This document shows positions 42,276-50,458 of a DNA stretch of 64,000 bases, piece after piece. Below the pieces are notes generated by a model. That model did no database searches. It was not told the origin of the DNA and saw only the letters and a program-made list of their open reading frames with translations. Origin of the DNA: Galbibacter pacificus. GTDB lineage: Bacteria > Bacteroidota > Bacteroidia > Flavobacteriales > Flavobacteriaceae. The DNA lies in assembly GCF_029603155.1 (NCBI RefSeq), contig NZ_JAPMUA010000001.1, positions 1 through 64,000 on the forward strand. Direction: 5' to 3'. The first letter of the stretch is position 1. Every line of letters starts with the position of its first letter. The position numbers and the translations under genes are program-made.

Positions 42276-42917
42276 ATGCATTTTTTATCAGAAACAGTAG
42301 AAAATTACGTAGCGCAACACTCTGAAGATGAGCCTAAGCTTTTACGGGAACTTTCCAGGGAAACACATTTGAAGATTATGCAGGCAAGAATGCTGAGCGG
42401 CCATTTTCAGGGACGTGTATTAAGTGTGCTTTCTAAAATGAAAAGCCCCAAAACAATACTAGAAATAGGGACATATACGGGTTATTCTGCCATTTGCCTT
42501 GCGGAAGGGCTAGATAAGGAAGGTGTTTTGCATACGATAGACGTAAACGAGGAATTGTTTGAGTTACAGCGGCGTTATTTTGATAAAAGTGGGTTTGGCG
42601 ATAAAATTATTCAGCATACTGGAAATGCCATGGATATTATCCCTTCGCTGCACAAGAAATTCGATTTAGTTTTTATTGATGCAGATAAAGTCAACTATAC
42701 TAATTATTTCGATTTGATTATCGATAAAATGAATCCGGGTGGAATTATTCTGTCAGATAATGTGTTATGGAGCGGAAAAGTTGTTGAAGAAGTAAAGGCA
42801 AACGATAAAAACACCAAGGCTTTGCTGGCATATAATAAAAAACTAAAAGTAGACCCGCGTGTAGAAACGGTTTTACTTCCTATTCGGGATGGCTTAACAT
42901 TAAGCCGTGTTATTTAG
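42276..42917 (+). CDS. O-methyltransferase (catechol/caffeoyl-CoA type)
   Basis: 213 residues. Class I SAM methyltransferase of the COMT-like (Methyltransf_3) family: ILEIGTYTGYSAICLAEGL is motif I, HTIDVNEE is the acidic loop, FDLVFIDADKVNY carries the metal ligand, and ILSDNVLWSGKV is the later signature. It methylates a hydroxylated substrate in a Mg-dependent way; identity unknown. Its stop overlaps that of the convergent PAP2 gene by four bases. Confidence 0.93.
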   Translation: MHFLSETVENYVAQHSEDEPKLLRELSRETHLKIMQARMLSGHFQGRVLSVLSKMKSPKTILEIGTYTGYSAICLAEGLDKEGVLHTIDVNEELFELQRRYFDKSGFGDKIIQHTGNAMDIIPSLHKKFDLVFIDADKVNYTNYFDLIIDKMNPGGIILSDNVLWSGKVVEEVKANDKNTKALLAYNKKLKVDPRVETVLLPIRDGLTLSRVI

Positions 42918-43462
42918 GGATCCATTTTTTTATGGATTTGATAAAAGAACAGGGCAATTAAAGTGCCAACGAGTGCCCCGGCCAATATGTCTGAGGGATA
43001 ATGAACGCCTACATAAATTCTGCTAAATGAAAAAAAGACCGGCCATATGTACAAAATGTATATCCATTGATATTTATTCCTTAATATAAGTACGATAAAT
43101 GTAGTTAACGCAAAAGAATTGGCCGCATGGCCGGAAAAAAAGCTATAAGAATTTGGTTCTATAATAACGCGTATCAATTCGGTCAGGTCACTATTGCCAC
43201 TGGGCCTGGTTCTGGCAATTATAGCCTTTACCAAAGATGTTATTAAACTTGTAGTAAGTACAACGGCCAATGTTAACAGGATACTTTTTCTTAAGGGTTC
43301 TTTTTGGTAAGTCTTAAAAACTAATATCAGGATAAATATATAAAGAGGAATCCAAACAATGGGCTGTGTAATTGTTTGCCAAAAATAATCGTAGTCCTCA
43401 ATACCGAGGTTATTAAGAAAAATGAGGAGTTCCCGGTCGTATTCCAGGAGTTTGTCGAGCAT
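42914..43462 (-). CDS. PAP2-family membrane phosphatase
   Basis: 182 residues, about five membrane helices. PAP2 motifs: KAIIARTRP (motif 1), FFSGHAANS (motif 2, Ser-Gly-His) and SRIYVGVHYPSDILAG (motif 3). Likely an undecaprenyl-pyrophosphate or phosphatidic/lipid A phosphatase. Its start overlaps the tatA stop (TAATG), so the two are coupled. Confidence 0.93.
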   Translation of the reverse strand: MLDKLLEYDRELLIFLNNLGIEDYDYFWQTITQPIVWIPLYIFILILVFKTYQKEPLRKSILLTLAVVLTTSLITSLVKAIIARTRPSGNSDLTELIRVIIEPNSYSFFSGHAANSFALTTFIVLILRNKYQWIYILYIWPVFFSFSRIYVGVHYPSDILAGALVGTLIALFFYQIHKKMDP

Positions 43463-43734
43463 TAAAGTTTACGTTTTACAGACCCTGTAAAATCTTCAAT
43501 ATCGTCGCGTACCTTGCCTATTTCTTCACTTATCCCCTTGGTGACGTCTTTGTCCAGCCCGTTTTTTTCTGCACTTTTCTGGATTTCGGACTTTACCTCA
43601 TTGGTTGCGTCCTTAAGTTGACGCATTCCTTTTCCCAGCTCTCTGGCAATGTCAGGAAGCTTGTCTGCTCCAAAAATCATCACTACTAAAAATAGGATGA
43701 ATACAATTTCTGCTCCACTAATAAATAAAAACAT
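43462..43734 (-). CDS. tatA: Twin-arginine translocase subunit TatA/TatB
   Basis: 90 residues. One N-terminal membrane helix (EIVFILFLVVMIFGADKLPD), a hinge and an amphipathic helix with LGKGMRQLKD, then a charged helical tail. The FGADKLPDIARELGKG stretch is the Tat signature. TatA forms the pore that carries folded proteins across the inner membrane. The promoter box is at 43772-43779. Confidence 0.92.
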   Translation of the reverse strand: MFLFISGAEIVFILFLVVMIFGADKLPDIARELGKGMRQLKDATNEVKSEIQKSAEKNGLDKDVTKGISEEIGKVRDDIEDFTGSVKRKL

Positions 43735-43771
43735 ATTTTTTTCTTCCCTTTAGTCAACTAAAAAGTCTGTA

Positions 43772-43779
43772 CAAATATA
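43772..43779 (-). promoter_or_regulatory. -7 promoter element of tatA-PAP2
   Basis: Reads TATATTTG on the minus strand, exact TAnnTTTG, 38 bases upstream of the tatA ATG. Confidence 0.6.
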
Positions 43780-43823
43780 GTGAAGTTTATTTCCAAAAAA
43801 GAAAAAGTTTTTATAAATGCACA

Positions 43824-44411
43824 TCATTCTGCATAGGGGTTTTTATAATCTTTGCCCTGTAGAATTTGTAGCATGTCTTCTTCCAGTGTATGGATGGGGT
43901 ATTCTACAATCCTGTTCATTTCTTTTCCGTCCTTATAAAAAATAATGGTGGGAACATTAATAATGTTAAGTCCTTTTTCTAAGTTGGCCGGCGTTGTTTT
44001 ATCCCTCGACATAGTAATGAGCGTAAAATCATCATAAGAATATCCTGCCTTATCCATAATATTAAAAAATACAGGGACTTGATGTTGGCTGTCGCTGCAC
44101 CATGTTCCCATAAAAATTTTAATATTCACGCCTTCTAGAAGAGGCTTTATGGCTTCAAGTGTTTCTTTATCAACTTTATAATCGTTGTAATTTTCATCAA
44201 ACCATTCTTTATAAGGGGCTTCTTCAAGTGCTTCCCTTGATTGTACCCCCAATAGTATTTTTTCTTGTACTTCGGTGCTGTTTTGGTCAACATCGGAAAT
44301 ACTATTTTCAACGGTCTGGGGTGTTGCAGTATCCTTTGAGCTTTTTTTGGTTTTATCGGCACAGGAAATGCCAAACAAGAATATAAACGTAATGAGTGTG
44401 TACTTTATCAT
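43824..44411 (-). CDS. Thioredoxin-fold lipoprotein with a single active-site Cys
   Basis: 195 residues from the ATG giving MIKYTLITFIFLFGISC, a lipoprotein signal (lipobox FGISC). After an acidic/Ser-rich linker comes a thioredoxin fold with IFMGTWCSDSQHQVPVF where the second active-site Cys is Ser (C-S-D-S), and the cis-Pro in NVPTIIFYKDGKE. Without the resolving Cys it cannot be a simple disulfide oxidant; it may act in isomerase or glutathionylation-type chemistry. Likely periplasmic. It lies just after the gpmI terminator. Confidence 0.88.
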   Translation of the reverse strand: MIKYTLITFIFLFGISCADKTKKSSKDTATPQTVENSISDVDQNSTEVQEKILLGVQSREALEEAPYKEWFDENYNDYKVDKETLEAIKPLLEGVNIKIFMGTWCSDSQHQVPVFFNIMDKAGYSYDDFTLITMSRDKTTPANLEKGLNIINVPTIIFYKDGKEMNRIVEYPIHTLEEDMLQILQGKDYKNPYAE

Positions 44412-44440
44412 AAAAAAAAATATGCTAACAAAATACAAAT

Positions 44441-44480
44441 AAAAAAGCGACCGTCAAATTAAATTTATCGGTCGCTTTTA
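44441..44480 (-). terminator. Terminator of gpmI
   Basis: AAAGCGACCG (44444-44453) pairs with CGGTCGCTTT (44469-44478) with a 15-nt loop. The preceding A run gives a T tract on the minus strand, and a short T run also follows on plus. Confidence 0.85.
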
Positions 44481-44500
44481 TATAATGGTTTTTCAGTTCT

Positions 44501-46018
44501 TTACACTAGAGAATGCCTGGTCATTGCCTTAGGTTGTTGTATTCCCATAAGTTTTAGAATTGTAGGAGCGATGTCTCCAAGAACGCCATCTTCTATTTTT
44601 TTTATGTCATTGTCAACTAAAATAATGGGTACCGGGTTTGTGGTATGCGCTGTGTTTGGGCTGCCGTCTGGATTTACCATAGTGTCGCAATTACCATGGT
44701 CGGCGATTACTATGGTGGTATAGCCATTTTTTGTGGCCGTTGTAATTACGTCGTTGGCGCATTTATCTACGGTTTCACATGCTTTAATGGCTGCTTCCAT
44801 TACTCCGGTGTGCCCAACCATATCTGGATTGGCAAAATTCAGGCAAACAAAATCAACTTCACCCTTTTCAAGTTCGGGAACAATTTTGTCACGAATATCA
44901 TAAGCGCTCATTTCTGGTTTTAGATCGTATGTTGCTACTTTTGGGGAAGGGCAAAGCAAGCGTTCTTCGTTAACAAAAGGTTCTTCGCGCCCACCATTAA
45001 AGAAAAAGGTAACATGTGGGTATTTTTCGGTCTCGGCGATCCTAATTTGTTTCTTCCCTGCTTTGGAAACGGTTTCTCCGAGCGTATCTACGATGTTATC
45101 CTTATTGTAAATTACATGGATTCCCTTAAAGGTTTCATCGTAATTGGTCATGGTAACAAAATACAGATCCAGTTTGTGCATGTTCTGTTCATGGAAATCT
45201 TGTTGCGAAAGAGCTTGTGTTAATTGTCGGCCCCTGTCTGTCCTAAAATTAAAAAAGATTACTACATCGCCTTCTTCAATTTTTGCAATGGCATGGTTGT
45301 TTGCATCTTGTAAGACAATGGGTTTTATAAATTCGTCGGTAATGCCATTGTCATAGCTTTCTTGCATGGCTTCCAAAGCATTTTTATAAGGAGCTCCTTG
45401 GCCATTCACTAATAAATCGTAGGCGAGTTTTACCCGTTCCCAACGTTTGTCCCTATCCATTGCATAATACCGACCAATAACCGATGCAAGCCTTGCATTT
45501 GTTTTTGCACAATGTTTTTGTATTTCCTCGACAAATCCCTTGCCACTTTTTGGATCTACGTCGCGCCCGTCTGTAAAGGCATGCACATATACATCTTTTA
45601 GGCCATATTTATTGCTTGCATCCAGCAGTCCTTTTAAATGATTTATGTGCGAATGGACGCCACCATCACTCAACAATCCTAAAAAATGTACTTTTTTATG
45701 GTTCTCCTTGGCATATTCAAAGGCTTTTTTTAGTGCGGTTTCGTTGGTTAGGGTGTTGTTTTCCACGGCCATGTTAATTTTGGCCAAGTCTTGGTATACA
45801 ATTCTTCCTGCGCCTAAGTTCATGTGTCCAACCTCGCTATTTCCCATTTGCCCGTCGGGCAGGCCAACGTTCATTCCGTCGGTGCGGAGATTGGCATTGG
45901 GGTATTTGATGTATAGGGAATCTATAAAAGGGGTGTTTGCATTGTCGATTGCTGATATTTTAGGGTCCGGCGATTTGCCCCAACCATCTAAGATCATCAA
46001 TATTACTTTTTTGTTCAT
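44501..46018 (-). CDS. gpmI: 2,3-bisphosphoglycerate-independent phosphoglycerate mutase
   Basis: 505 residues, full length. Interconverts 3- and 2-phosphoglycerate in glycolysis using two Mn ions. The phosphorylated Ser is in GNSEVGHMNLGAGR; N-terminal metal motif LMILDGWG and C-terminal VIADHGNCD and NTAHTTNPVP are all present. Start ATG is 28-35 bases after an exact promoter box (46046-46053). Confidence 0.97.
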   Translation of the reverse strand: MNKKVILMILDGWGKSPDPKISAIDNANTPFIDSLYIKYPNANLRTDGMNVGLPDGQMGNSEVGHMNLGAGRIVYQDLAKINMAVENNTLTNETALKKAFEYAKENHKKVHFLGLLSDGGVHSHINHLKGLLDASNKYGLKDVYVHAFTDGRDVDPKSGKGFVEEIQKHCAKTNARLASVIGRYYAMDRDKRWERVKLAYDLLVNGQGAPYKNALEAMQESYDNGITDEFIKPIVLQDANNHAIAKIEEGDVVIFFNFRTDRGRQLTQALSQQDFHEQNMHKLDLYFVTMTNYDETFKGIHVIYNKDNIVDTLGETVSKAGKKQIRIAETEKYPHVTFFFNGGREEPFVNEERLLCPSPKVATYDLKPEMSAYDIRDKIVPELEKGEVDFVCLNFANPDMVGHTGVMEAAIKACETVDKCANDVITTATKNGYTTIVIADHGNCDTMVNPDGSPNTAHTTNPVPIILVDNDIKKIEDGVLGDIAPTILKLMGIQQPKAMTRHSLV

Positions 46019-46045
46019 TATCTCGTGCTTATTGTTTGTCTACTT

Positions 46046-46053
46046 CAAAGATA
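46046..46053 (-). promoter_or_regulatory. -7 promoter element of gpmI
   Basis: Reads TATCTTTG on the minus strand, exact TAnnTTTG, 28 bases upstream of the gpmI ATG. Confidence 0.62.
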
Positions 46054-46269
46054 CTACTATAAATATTTTTACGGAAAGCTAAGCAATGGTTTGTTGACCT
46101 ATACAATTGATATAAAAAAATAATTAAAAAATAATAGTAATATAACATTCTGGCAGGTGGATAGTTAAAATTAATATAAAGAAGTTAAACATACGTTAAA
46201 GCACAGAAAATACTGAAACATTCCTTTGGGTAAGACGTCTTTCTAATATAACCAGTAAAATTTATTCTC

Positions 46270-46671
46270 ATGAAAAAGTTAGCATTTGTTACCGCCTTAC
46301 TCCTTACAATTGGAGTGACTTTTGCAAACACATCAAAAAACGAAAAAGACTTTGAAACAAGTACCCTTGTTTCTTCCATTACAGTTACGCCAAACGTATC
46401 GCCTTTTTGCATGTCTATTGTTAAAGGAGATTATGAGACTGTAAAAAAACTAATCGATTTAGGTGCCGATGTAAATGCCAAATCCAACGGGATGACCCCC
46501 GCCATGTATGCGGCTAAATTTAACCGTGTCGATATTTTAGAACTGTTAATTGCCAAGGATGCCAATTTAAAGGCAAAATGCTCCAAAAAAGGGCTTACTG
46601 CCCTGGAGTATGCCGAACTGTCTAATGCAACCGATGCTATTGCAGTTCTTAAAAAAGCATTGAATTCTTAA
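46270..46671 (+). CDS. Exported ankyrin-repeat protein
   Basis: 133 residues with a signal peptide (TIGVTFA/NTS). About two and a half ankyrin repeats follow: the clear ones are around KGDYETVKKLIDLGADVNAK and NGMTPAMYAAKFNRVDIL. Small periplasmic ankyrin proteins of this kind are common in Flavobacteriia and probably bind a partner. A weak promoter-like TTCCTTTG (one mismatch) lies at 46221-46228. Ends at a bidirectional terminator. Confidence 0.88.
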   Translation: MKKLAFVTALLLTIGVTFANTSKNEKDFETSTLVSSITVTPNVSPFCMSIVKGDYETVKKLIDLGADVNAKSNGMTPAMYAAKFNRVDILELLIAKDANLKAKCSKKGLTALEYAELSNATDAIAVLKKALNS

Positions 46672-46705
46672 ATCTCAGAATTTAATTTATTTGATTTAGC
46701 AATCT

Positions 46706-46733
46706 AAAAAATCCCGCCTTTGCGGGATTTTTC
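46706..46733. terminator. Terminator of the ankyrin gene (bidirectional)
   Basis: ATCCCGC (46711-46717) pairs with GCGGGAT (46722-46728) with a four-base loop, an A run before and T run after. Confidence 0.87.
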
Positions 46734-46811
46734 ATTTTAAGGGTAACCGTATAAAAACATTGAACATTTAACCATAAACTATTGTAATCCATGGTTACAT
46801 CTTTTAGTGTT

Positions 46812-46979
46812 TTATATCGGGAAACCGGTAAACAGCCTATAAAAAAATGCATAAATAACTACTGCCAAGGTAAATGCACATAGCCATGTAAGTGCCTTTA
46901 AAACAGTGGCGAGATATTCATTTTTTAATTCGGCAAAAGAATTTGTGTAAAGTTGTTTAAGAAGTAAAAATGTTGTCAT
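46812..46979 (-). CDS. Small single-helix membrane protein, DUF6747-like
   Basis: 55 residues, found by reading the minus strand across a region otherwise empty of genes. The N-terminal half is amphipathic (MTTFLLLKQLYTNSFAELKN) and the C-terminal half is a membrane helix (TWLCAFTLAVVIYAFFYRL) ending TGFPI. The layout and the FxYRLFTGF ending resemble DUF6747, a Flavobacteriaceae small-protein family I recall from annotation. Function unknown. It is separated from the ankyrin gene by a terminator. The reading frame is clean from ATG (46977-46979) to TAA (46812-46814). Confidence 0.78.
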   Translation of the reverse strand: MTTFLLLKQLYTNSFAELKNEYLATVLKALTWLCAFTLAVVIYAFFYRLFTGFPI

Positions 46980-47158
46980 AATAAATTATTTAAAACTAAT
47001 TAATAAATTAATGTTTAGCTTTAAATAGATTATTACAAAGTAGAGAATTAGGGGGTAAGTTTTACCTTACATCCGTAAAGCTATCTATTTTTTAACAACA
47101 TAAAAAGTAAAAATACAAGGAAACGATAAGTTACTGGAATTTTGGATAAAATGCAGTT

Positions 47159-47932
47159 TTACAACGTTTTATATTTGTCTATTGCTTCTTCAATCTTTTC
47201 TATCCTGTTTTCGGGGTCGGGATGCGTACTTTGAAACTCGGGAGTCCTGTTTGGCCCTGCGGCCTGCTTTAATATTTCCATAACCCCGATCATTTCTTCG
47301 GGATTGTACCCACTTTCAATCATAAACTTAACGCCTAAATCGTCGCTTTCCAATTCGTCATCCCTGTCATATTTCATATTGACCACATTGGCAATAACTG
47401 CGGCCATTTGGGTCGTGGCCTGGCTATCGCTACCTACGGCAACGCCGTTTAGCAAGCCTTGTGTTAGTCCTTGTTTAGAAATCCTGTCGGCAGAGTGCCT
47501 GCCTATAACATGGCCAATTTCATGCCCCAAAACCCCGGCCAATTGGTCTTCGTTTTGTAATTGAGAAAAAAGTGCATAGGTTATAAACACTTGCCCACCG
47601 GGCAATGCAAAGGCATTAATTACGTTTTCATCGGCAAGTAGATGAAATTCAAACTGATACGGTGTTTCGGCGGCAATGCTATTTTTAACAAGTTTTCCCC
47701 CAACCTGATCGACAAGCAGTTGATATTTGTTTTCTGGGTGGAGCCCGCCGTGCTGCTGTGCCATTTGTGGCGCACTCTGCAACCCAATGGCAATTTCTTC
47801 TTCAGGTGATAGCGATATGTGCTGTTTCTTTCCGGTATAAGGATTTGTTTCAGAAGATGCGCAATATTTAATAATTGCAAAAAGCGCAATGGCAATCCCT
47901 ATAAAAAGCCGGACCCTATTTTTACCTAACAT
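47159..47932 (-). CDS. M48-family metallopeptidase, exported or membrane anchored
   Basis: 257 residues. One N-terminal hydrophobic segment (FIGIAIALFAIIKYC) that could be a lipoprotein signal (IIKYCASSE). Zinc motif HEIGH within LGHEIGHVIGRHSADR, third ligand in DELESDDLGVKFM, and the STHPDPENRI motif near the end. It resembles periplasmic BepA/LoiP-type proteases that clear misfolded outer-membrane proteins. It lies 40 bases downstream of the VanY-like gene on the same strand. Confidence 0.92.
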   Translation of the reverse strand: MLGKNRVRLFIGIAIALFAIIKYCASSETNPYTGKKQHISLSPEEEIAIGLQSAPQMAQQHGGLHPENKYQLLVDQVGGKLVKNSIAAETPYQFEFHLLADENVINAFALPGGQVFITYALFSQLQNEDQLAGVLGHEIGHVIGRHSADRISKQGLTQGLLNGVAVGSDSQATTQMAAVIANVVNMKYDRDDELESDDLGVKFMIESGYNPEEMIGVMEILKQAAGPNRTPEFQSTHPDPENRIEKIEEAIDKYKTL

Positions 47933-47972
47933 GGTTTTAATAAGTTTAAATCAACATCCTAAAATACAAAAA

Positions 47973-48677
47973 TTAGTCCTTCAACTCAGGATTTATGTCC
48001 ATGATGTTATCCTCGATATAAGTGTTCATAAAATCGGGGGTTAAATATTCGCTCCCCAATAATTTATTTTCCCGTAAAATAGCAATAATATCAAGTTTTT
48101 TGTATGCAACGAGCATGGGCTTGGAAATTGCTTTGTAGCTATAGTGCCAAGGCTCATATTTAAATCCCTTTCGCTTGGGGTCGTCGGTATAGACTAGGTA
48201 AAACCCAAAGTCGTTGGCATGTGCATCGAGCCATTCCTTTAATTTGCAAAACGGGCCGTTCCCATGAAATTTATCTGCATCGAGCACATCCCCTTCGGCC
48301 GGGACCGCACTGTCTATAATATCCACATCGGTCCCCCAATGGTGCCTGGAAGTTCCCGGAATGGTAGAATATTCAACTATTTTTTCAATGGCTTCTTCCG
48401 GCAAAAGCCCAGCGTTTGTATAAGCTTTGTACTTACGTTCCCAAATGGATTTTTGCCTGTTAAAACTGCGGTATCCCGATACCGCTTTTATATCGACCCG
48501 CTCTTTTCCGGCAGCTTTTTTCATCTTTAAAAAAGCAGTATAGGCATCTTTTTGCAGGCCAATTCCTTCACCAAACAGCTCCGGCTCCCCTTTTCCTATT
48601 AAAATGTTATCCGAGTATGTTTGGCCCGTTATGGTCCCGTAAATAATTGTAAAAACAATGATTAAAATTCTTTTCAT
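47973..48677 (-). CDS. D-alanyl-D-alanine carboxypeptidase, M15 (VanY-like)
   Basis: 234 residues from the ATG giving MKRILIIVFTIIYG, a signal peptide (GTITGQ). M15B zinc peptidase motifs: AVSGYRSFNRQ, SRHHWGTDVDI (first His and Asp ligands) and YEPWHYSY (last His). It trims the terminal D-Ala of peptidoglycan stem peptides. The frame is open to 48770, but the upstream residues lack a signal and a promoter box (48701-48708) falls between. Likely one unit with the M48 gene. Confidence 0.92.
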   Translation of the reverse strand: MKRILIIVFTIIYGTITGQTYSDNILIGKGEPELFGEGIGLQKDAYTAFLKMKKAAGKERVDIKAVSGYRSFNRQKSIWERKYKAYTNAGLLPEEAIEKIVEYSTIPGTSRHHWGTDVDIIDSAVPAEGDVLDADKFHGNGPFCKLKEWLDAHANDFGFYLVYTDDPKRKGFKYEPWHYSYKAISKPMLVAYKKLDIIAILRENKLLGSEYLTPDFMNTYIEDNIMDINPELKD

Positions 48678-48700
48678 TACTATTTTTTTATTTTGAAGCC

Positions 48701-48708
48701 CAAATATA
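48701..48708 (-). promoter_or_regulatory. -7 promoter element of the VanY-like gene
   Basis: Reads TATATTTG on the minus strand, exact TAnnTTTG, 24 bases upstream of the ATG at 48677. It nearly abuts a plus-strand box at 48719-48726. Confidence 0.6.
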
Positions 48709-48718
48709 CGGGCATTTA

Positions 48719-48726
48719 TATCTTTG
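48719..48726 (+). promoter_or_regulatory. Plus-strand -7 element with no obvious gene immediately downstream
   Basis: TATCTTTG, exact TAnnTTTG, eleven bases from the opposing VanY-like box. Its transcript would run into the 48727-49067 spacer toward kynU, crossing a hairpin (CATTTTTTTGG with CCAAAAAATG, 48751-48776). Confidence 0.4.
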
Positions 48727-49067
48727 CATTTGCCCGCTTTCATTACTACACATTTTTTTGGCCACACCAAAAAATGGGGCAGTTAATGCAATCGGGGCTA
48801 GCTGGATGAGCCTGCGGGGTTAAGCATTTGCAGAAAATTGCAAAAAGCTATTATGCAATAAATATACGCAGAAACAAGTTTGGATTCAATTTCGGCAGGT
48901 CATGTATAAGGATTTTTAAACATAGCAATATCTCCATCTGCAAATAATTTAAGTGTCTGCCTCCGTATACATAAGTAGCTTCTACGCCCTTTGTAGTAGA
49001 AAGCTTGTTAACTCATAAAAGCCATAAAAACGTCAAATCTGCACTTCTTCCTTCAAAAATATCTCCC
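48727..49067. other. Gene-free spacer upstream of kynU
   Basis: No coding sequence is supported here. It contains a hairpin at 48751-48776 and an imperfect inverted repeat (GCTTCTAC near 48979 with GTAGAAAGC near 48996). It could be the leader of a longer kynU transcript from the 48719 promoter, or hold a small RNA. Confidence 0.4.
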
Positions 49068-49075
49068 TATTTTTG
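49068..49075 (+). promoter_or_regulatory. -7 promoter element of kynU
   Basis: TATTTTTG, exact TAnnTTTG, 17 bases upstream of the kynU ATG at 49092; it supports that start over an open-frame start at 49005. Confidence 0.62.
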
Positions 49076-49091
49076 CCGAAACCTCAATTTT

Positions 49092-50366
49092 ATGCAGTTT
49101 AAAAACACAAGGGAATTTGCAAGGTCGCTCGATGCCCAAGACAAATTGATTTCCTATAAAGAAGAATTTATCTTTCCCGTAATCAATGGTAAAAAAGTAA
49201 TTTACTTTACCGGTAATTCTTTAGGGCTTCAACCAAAGCGTGCTCAAAAATATGTAAATGAAATCATGAACGATTGGGCCGGACTTGCGGTAGAGGGACA
49301 TTTTAAAGCAGAAAAACCATGGTGGGACTACCATGAGCGCCTAACCAGACCATTGGCAAAGGTGGTGGGGGCATTGCCCGAAGAAGTTACCGTAATGAAC
49401 ACGCTTACGGTAAACCTTCATTTTTTAATGGTATCGTTTTACAGGCCCACTAAAAGGAGGTTTAAAATAATCTGTGAGGAAAAAGCTTTTCCTTCCGATC
49501 AATATATGTTGGCCAGCCAGGTGCGGTTTCACGGTTTCGACCCGAAAGAAGCCATTGTGGAAATAAAAAAGAGGGAAGGTGAGAATTTTTGGCGTACCGA
49601 AGATGTGTTAAAAACCATAGAAAGTACCGGAGACGAATTGGCTTTGGTATTAATTGGCGGGGTTAATTATTACAACGGACAGGTTTTTGACATGGAAACC
49701 ATAACCAAGGCCGGGAAAAAAGCCGGAGCCTTCGTTGGATGGGACTTGGCGCATGCTGCCGGAAACATAACTTTGCAATTACACGATTGGGACGTAGATT
49801 TTGCCGCATGGTGCAGTTATAAATACATGAATAGTGGCCCGGGGAATGTTTCGGGTATTTTTGTAAATAAAAAATACCACGGAAAAAAAGACATCCCCCG
49901 TTTTGAAGGTTGGTGGGGAACCAAAAAAGAAACGCGCTTTTTAATGGAACCCGAATTTGAGCCCATGCCAAATGCCGAAGCATGGCAAGTGAGCAATGCC
50001 CCGGTAATTTCGTTTGCTCCATATTTGGCATCATTGACATTGTTTGATGAGGTCGGTATGGAAGCATTAATAGCAAAAAGGGACCTGCTTACCAGCTATT
50101 TGGAGTTTGTACTAAAAACCATTGATGATGAAATTGGCATTAACGATGTGTTCGAGATCATAACTCCCCCCGAACGTGGTTGCCAATTGTCCGTATTTCT
50201 TCATGGGCAGGGAAAACCACTTTTTGATTATTTAATGGAAAACGGCGTAATAACCGATTGGCGGGAACCCAATGTAATTAGATTGGCACCGGCACCGTTT
50301 TATACTTCTTTTGAAGAAATGTACGAGTTTGGACAGATACTTAAAAAAGGAATATTGGAAAATTGA
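49092..50366 (+). CDS. kynU: Kynureninase
   Basis: 424 residues from the ATG giving MQFKNTREFARSLDAQD. PLP enzyme that cleaves kynurenine (or 3-hydroxykynurenine) to anthranilate (or 3-hydroxyanthranilate) and alanine. Markers: IYFTGNSLGLQPKRA, NTLTVNLHFLMVSFY, GWDLAHAAGN and the PLP lysine in WCSYKYMNSGPG. It works with Kmo encoded five kilobases downstream in the kynurenine pathway of tryptophan breakdown or NAD synthesis. Confidence 0.96.
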   Translation: MQFKNTREFARSLDAQDKLISYKEEFIFPVINGKKVIYFTGNSLGLQPKRAQKYVNEIMNDWAGLAVEGHFKAEKPWWDYHERLTRPLAKVVGALPEEVTVMNTLTVNLHFLMVSFYRPTKRRFKIICEEKAFPSDQYMLASQVRFHGFDPKEAIVEIKKREGENFWRTEDVLKTIESTGDELALVLIGGVNYYNGQVFDMETITKAGKKAGAFVGWDLAHAAGNITLQLHDWDVDFAAWCSYKYMNSGPGNVSGIFVNKKYHGKKDIPRFEGWWGTKKETRFLMEPEFEPMPNAEAWQVSNAPVISFAPYLASLTLFDEVGMEALIAKRDLLTSYLEFVLKTIDDEIGINDVFEIITPPERGCQLSVFLHGQGKPLFDYLMENGVITDWREPNVIRLAPAPFYTSFEEMYEFGQILKKGILEN

Positions 50367-50376
50367 TAAAAAAATG

Positions 50377-50430
50377 CCGACGGGTTTGTTGAAGTTCCAA
50401 TTTTGAAAAATTTCAACAAACCCAACTCGA
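50377..50430. terminator. Long hairpin between kynU and pirin
   Basis: GGGTTTGTTGAA (50382-50393) pairs perfectly with TTCAACAAACCC (50412-50423), with a further AATTTT/AAAATT pairing inside. An A run just before it (50368-50374) gives a T tract on the minus strand, a few bases past the stem, so it may end the pirin gene; there is no T tract on plus. It may also stop kynU transcripts. Confidence 0.55.
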
Positions 50431-50458
50431 CACAATGGTGTATAGACTTTCTTTTTTC

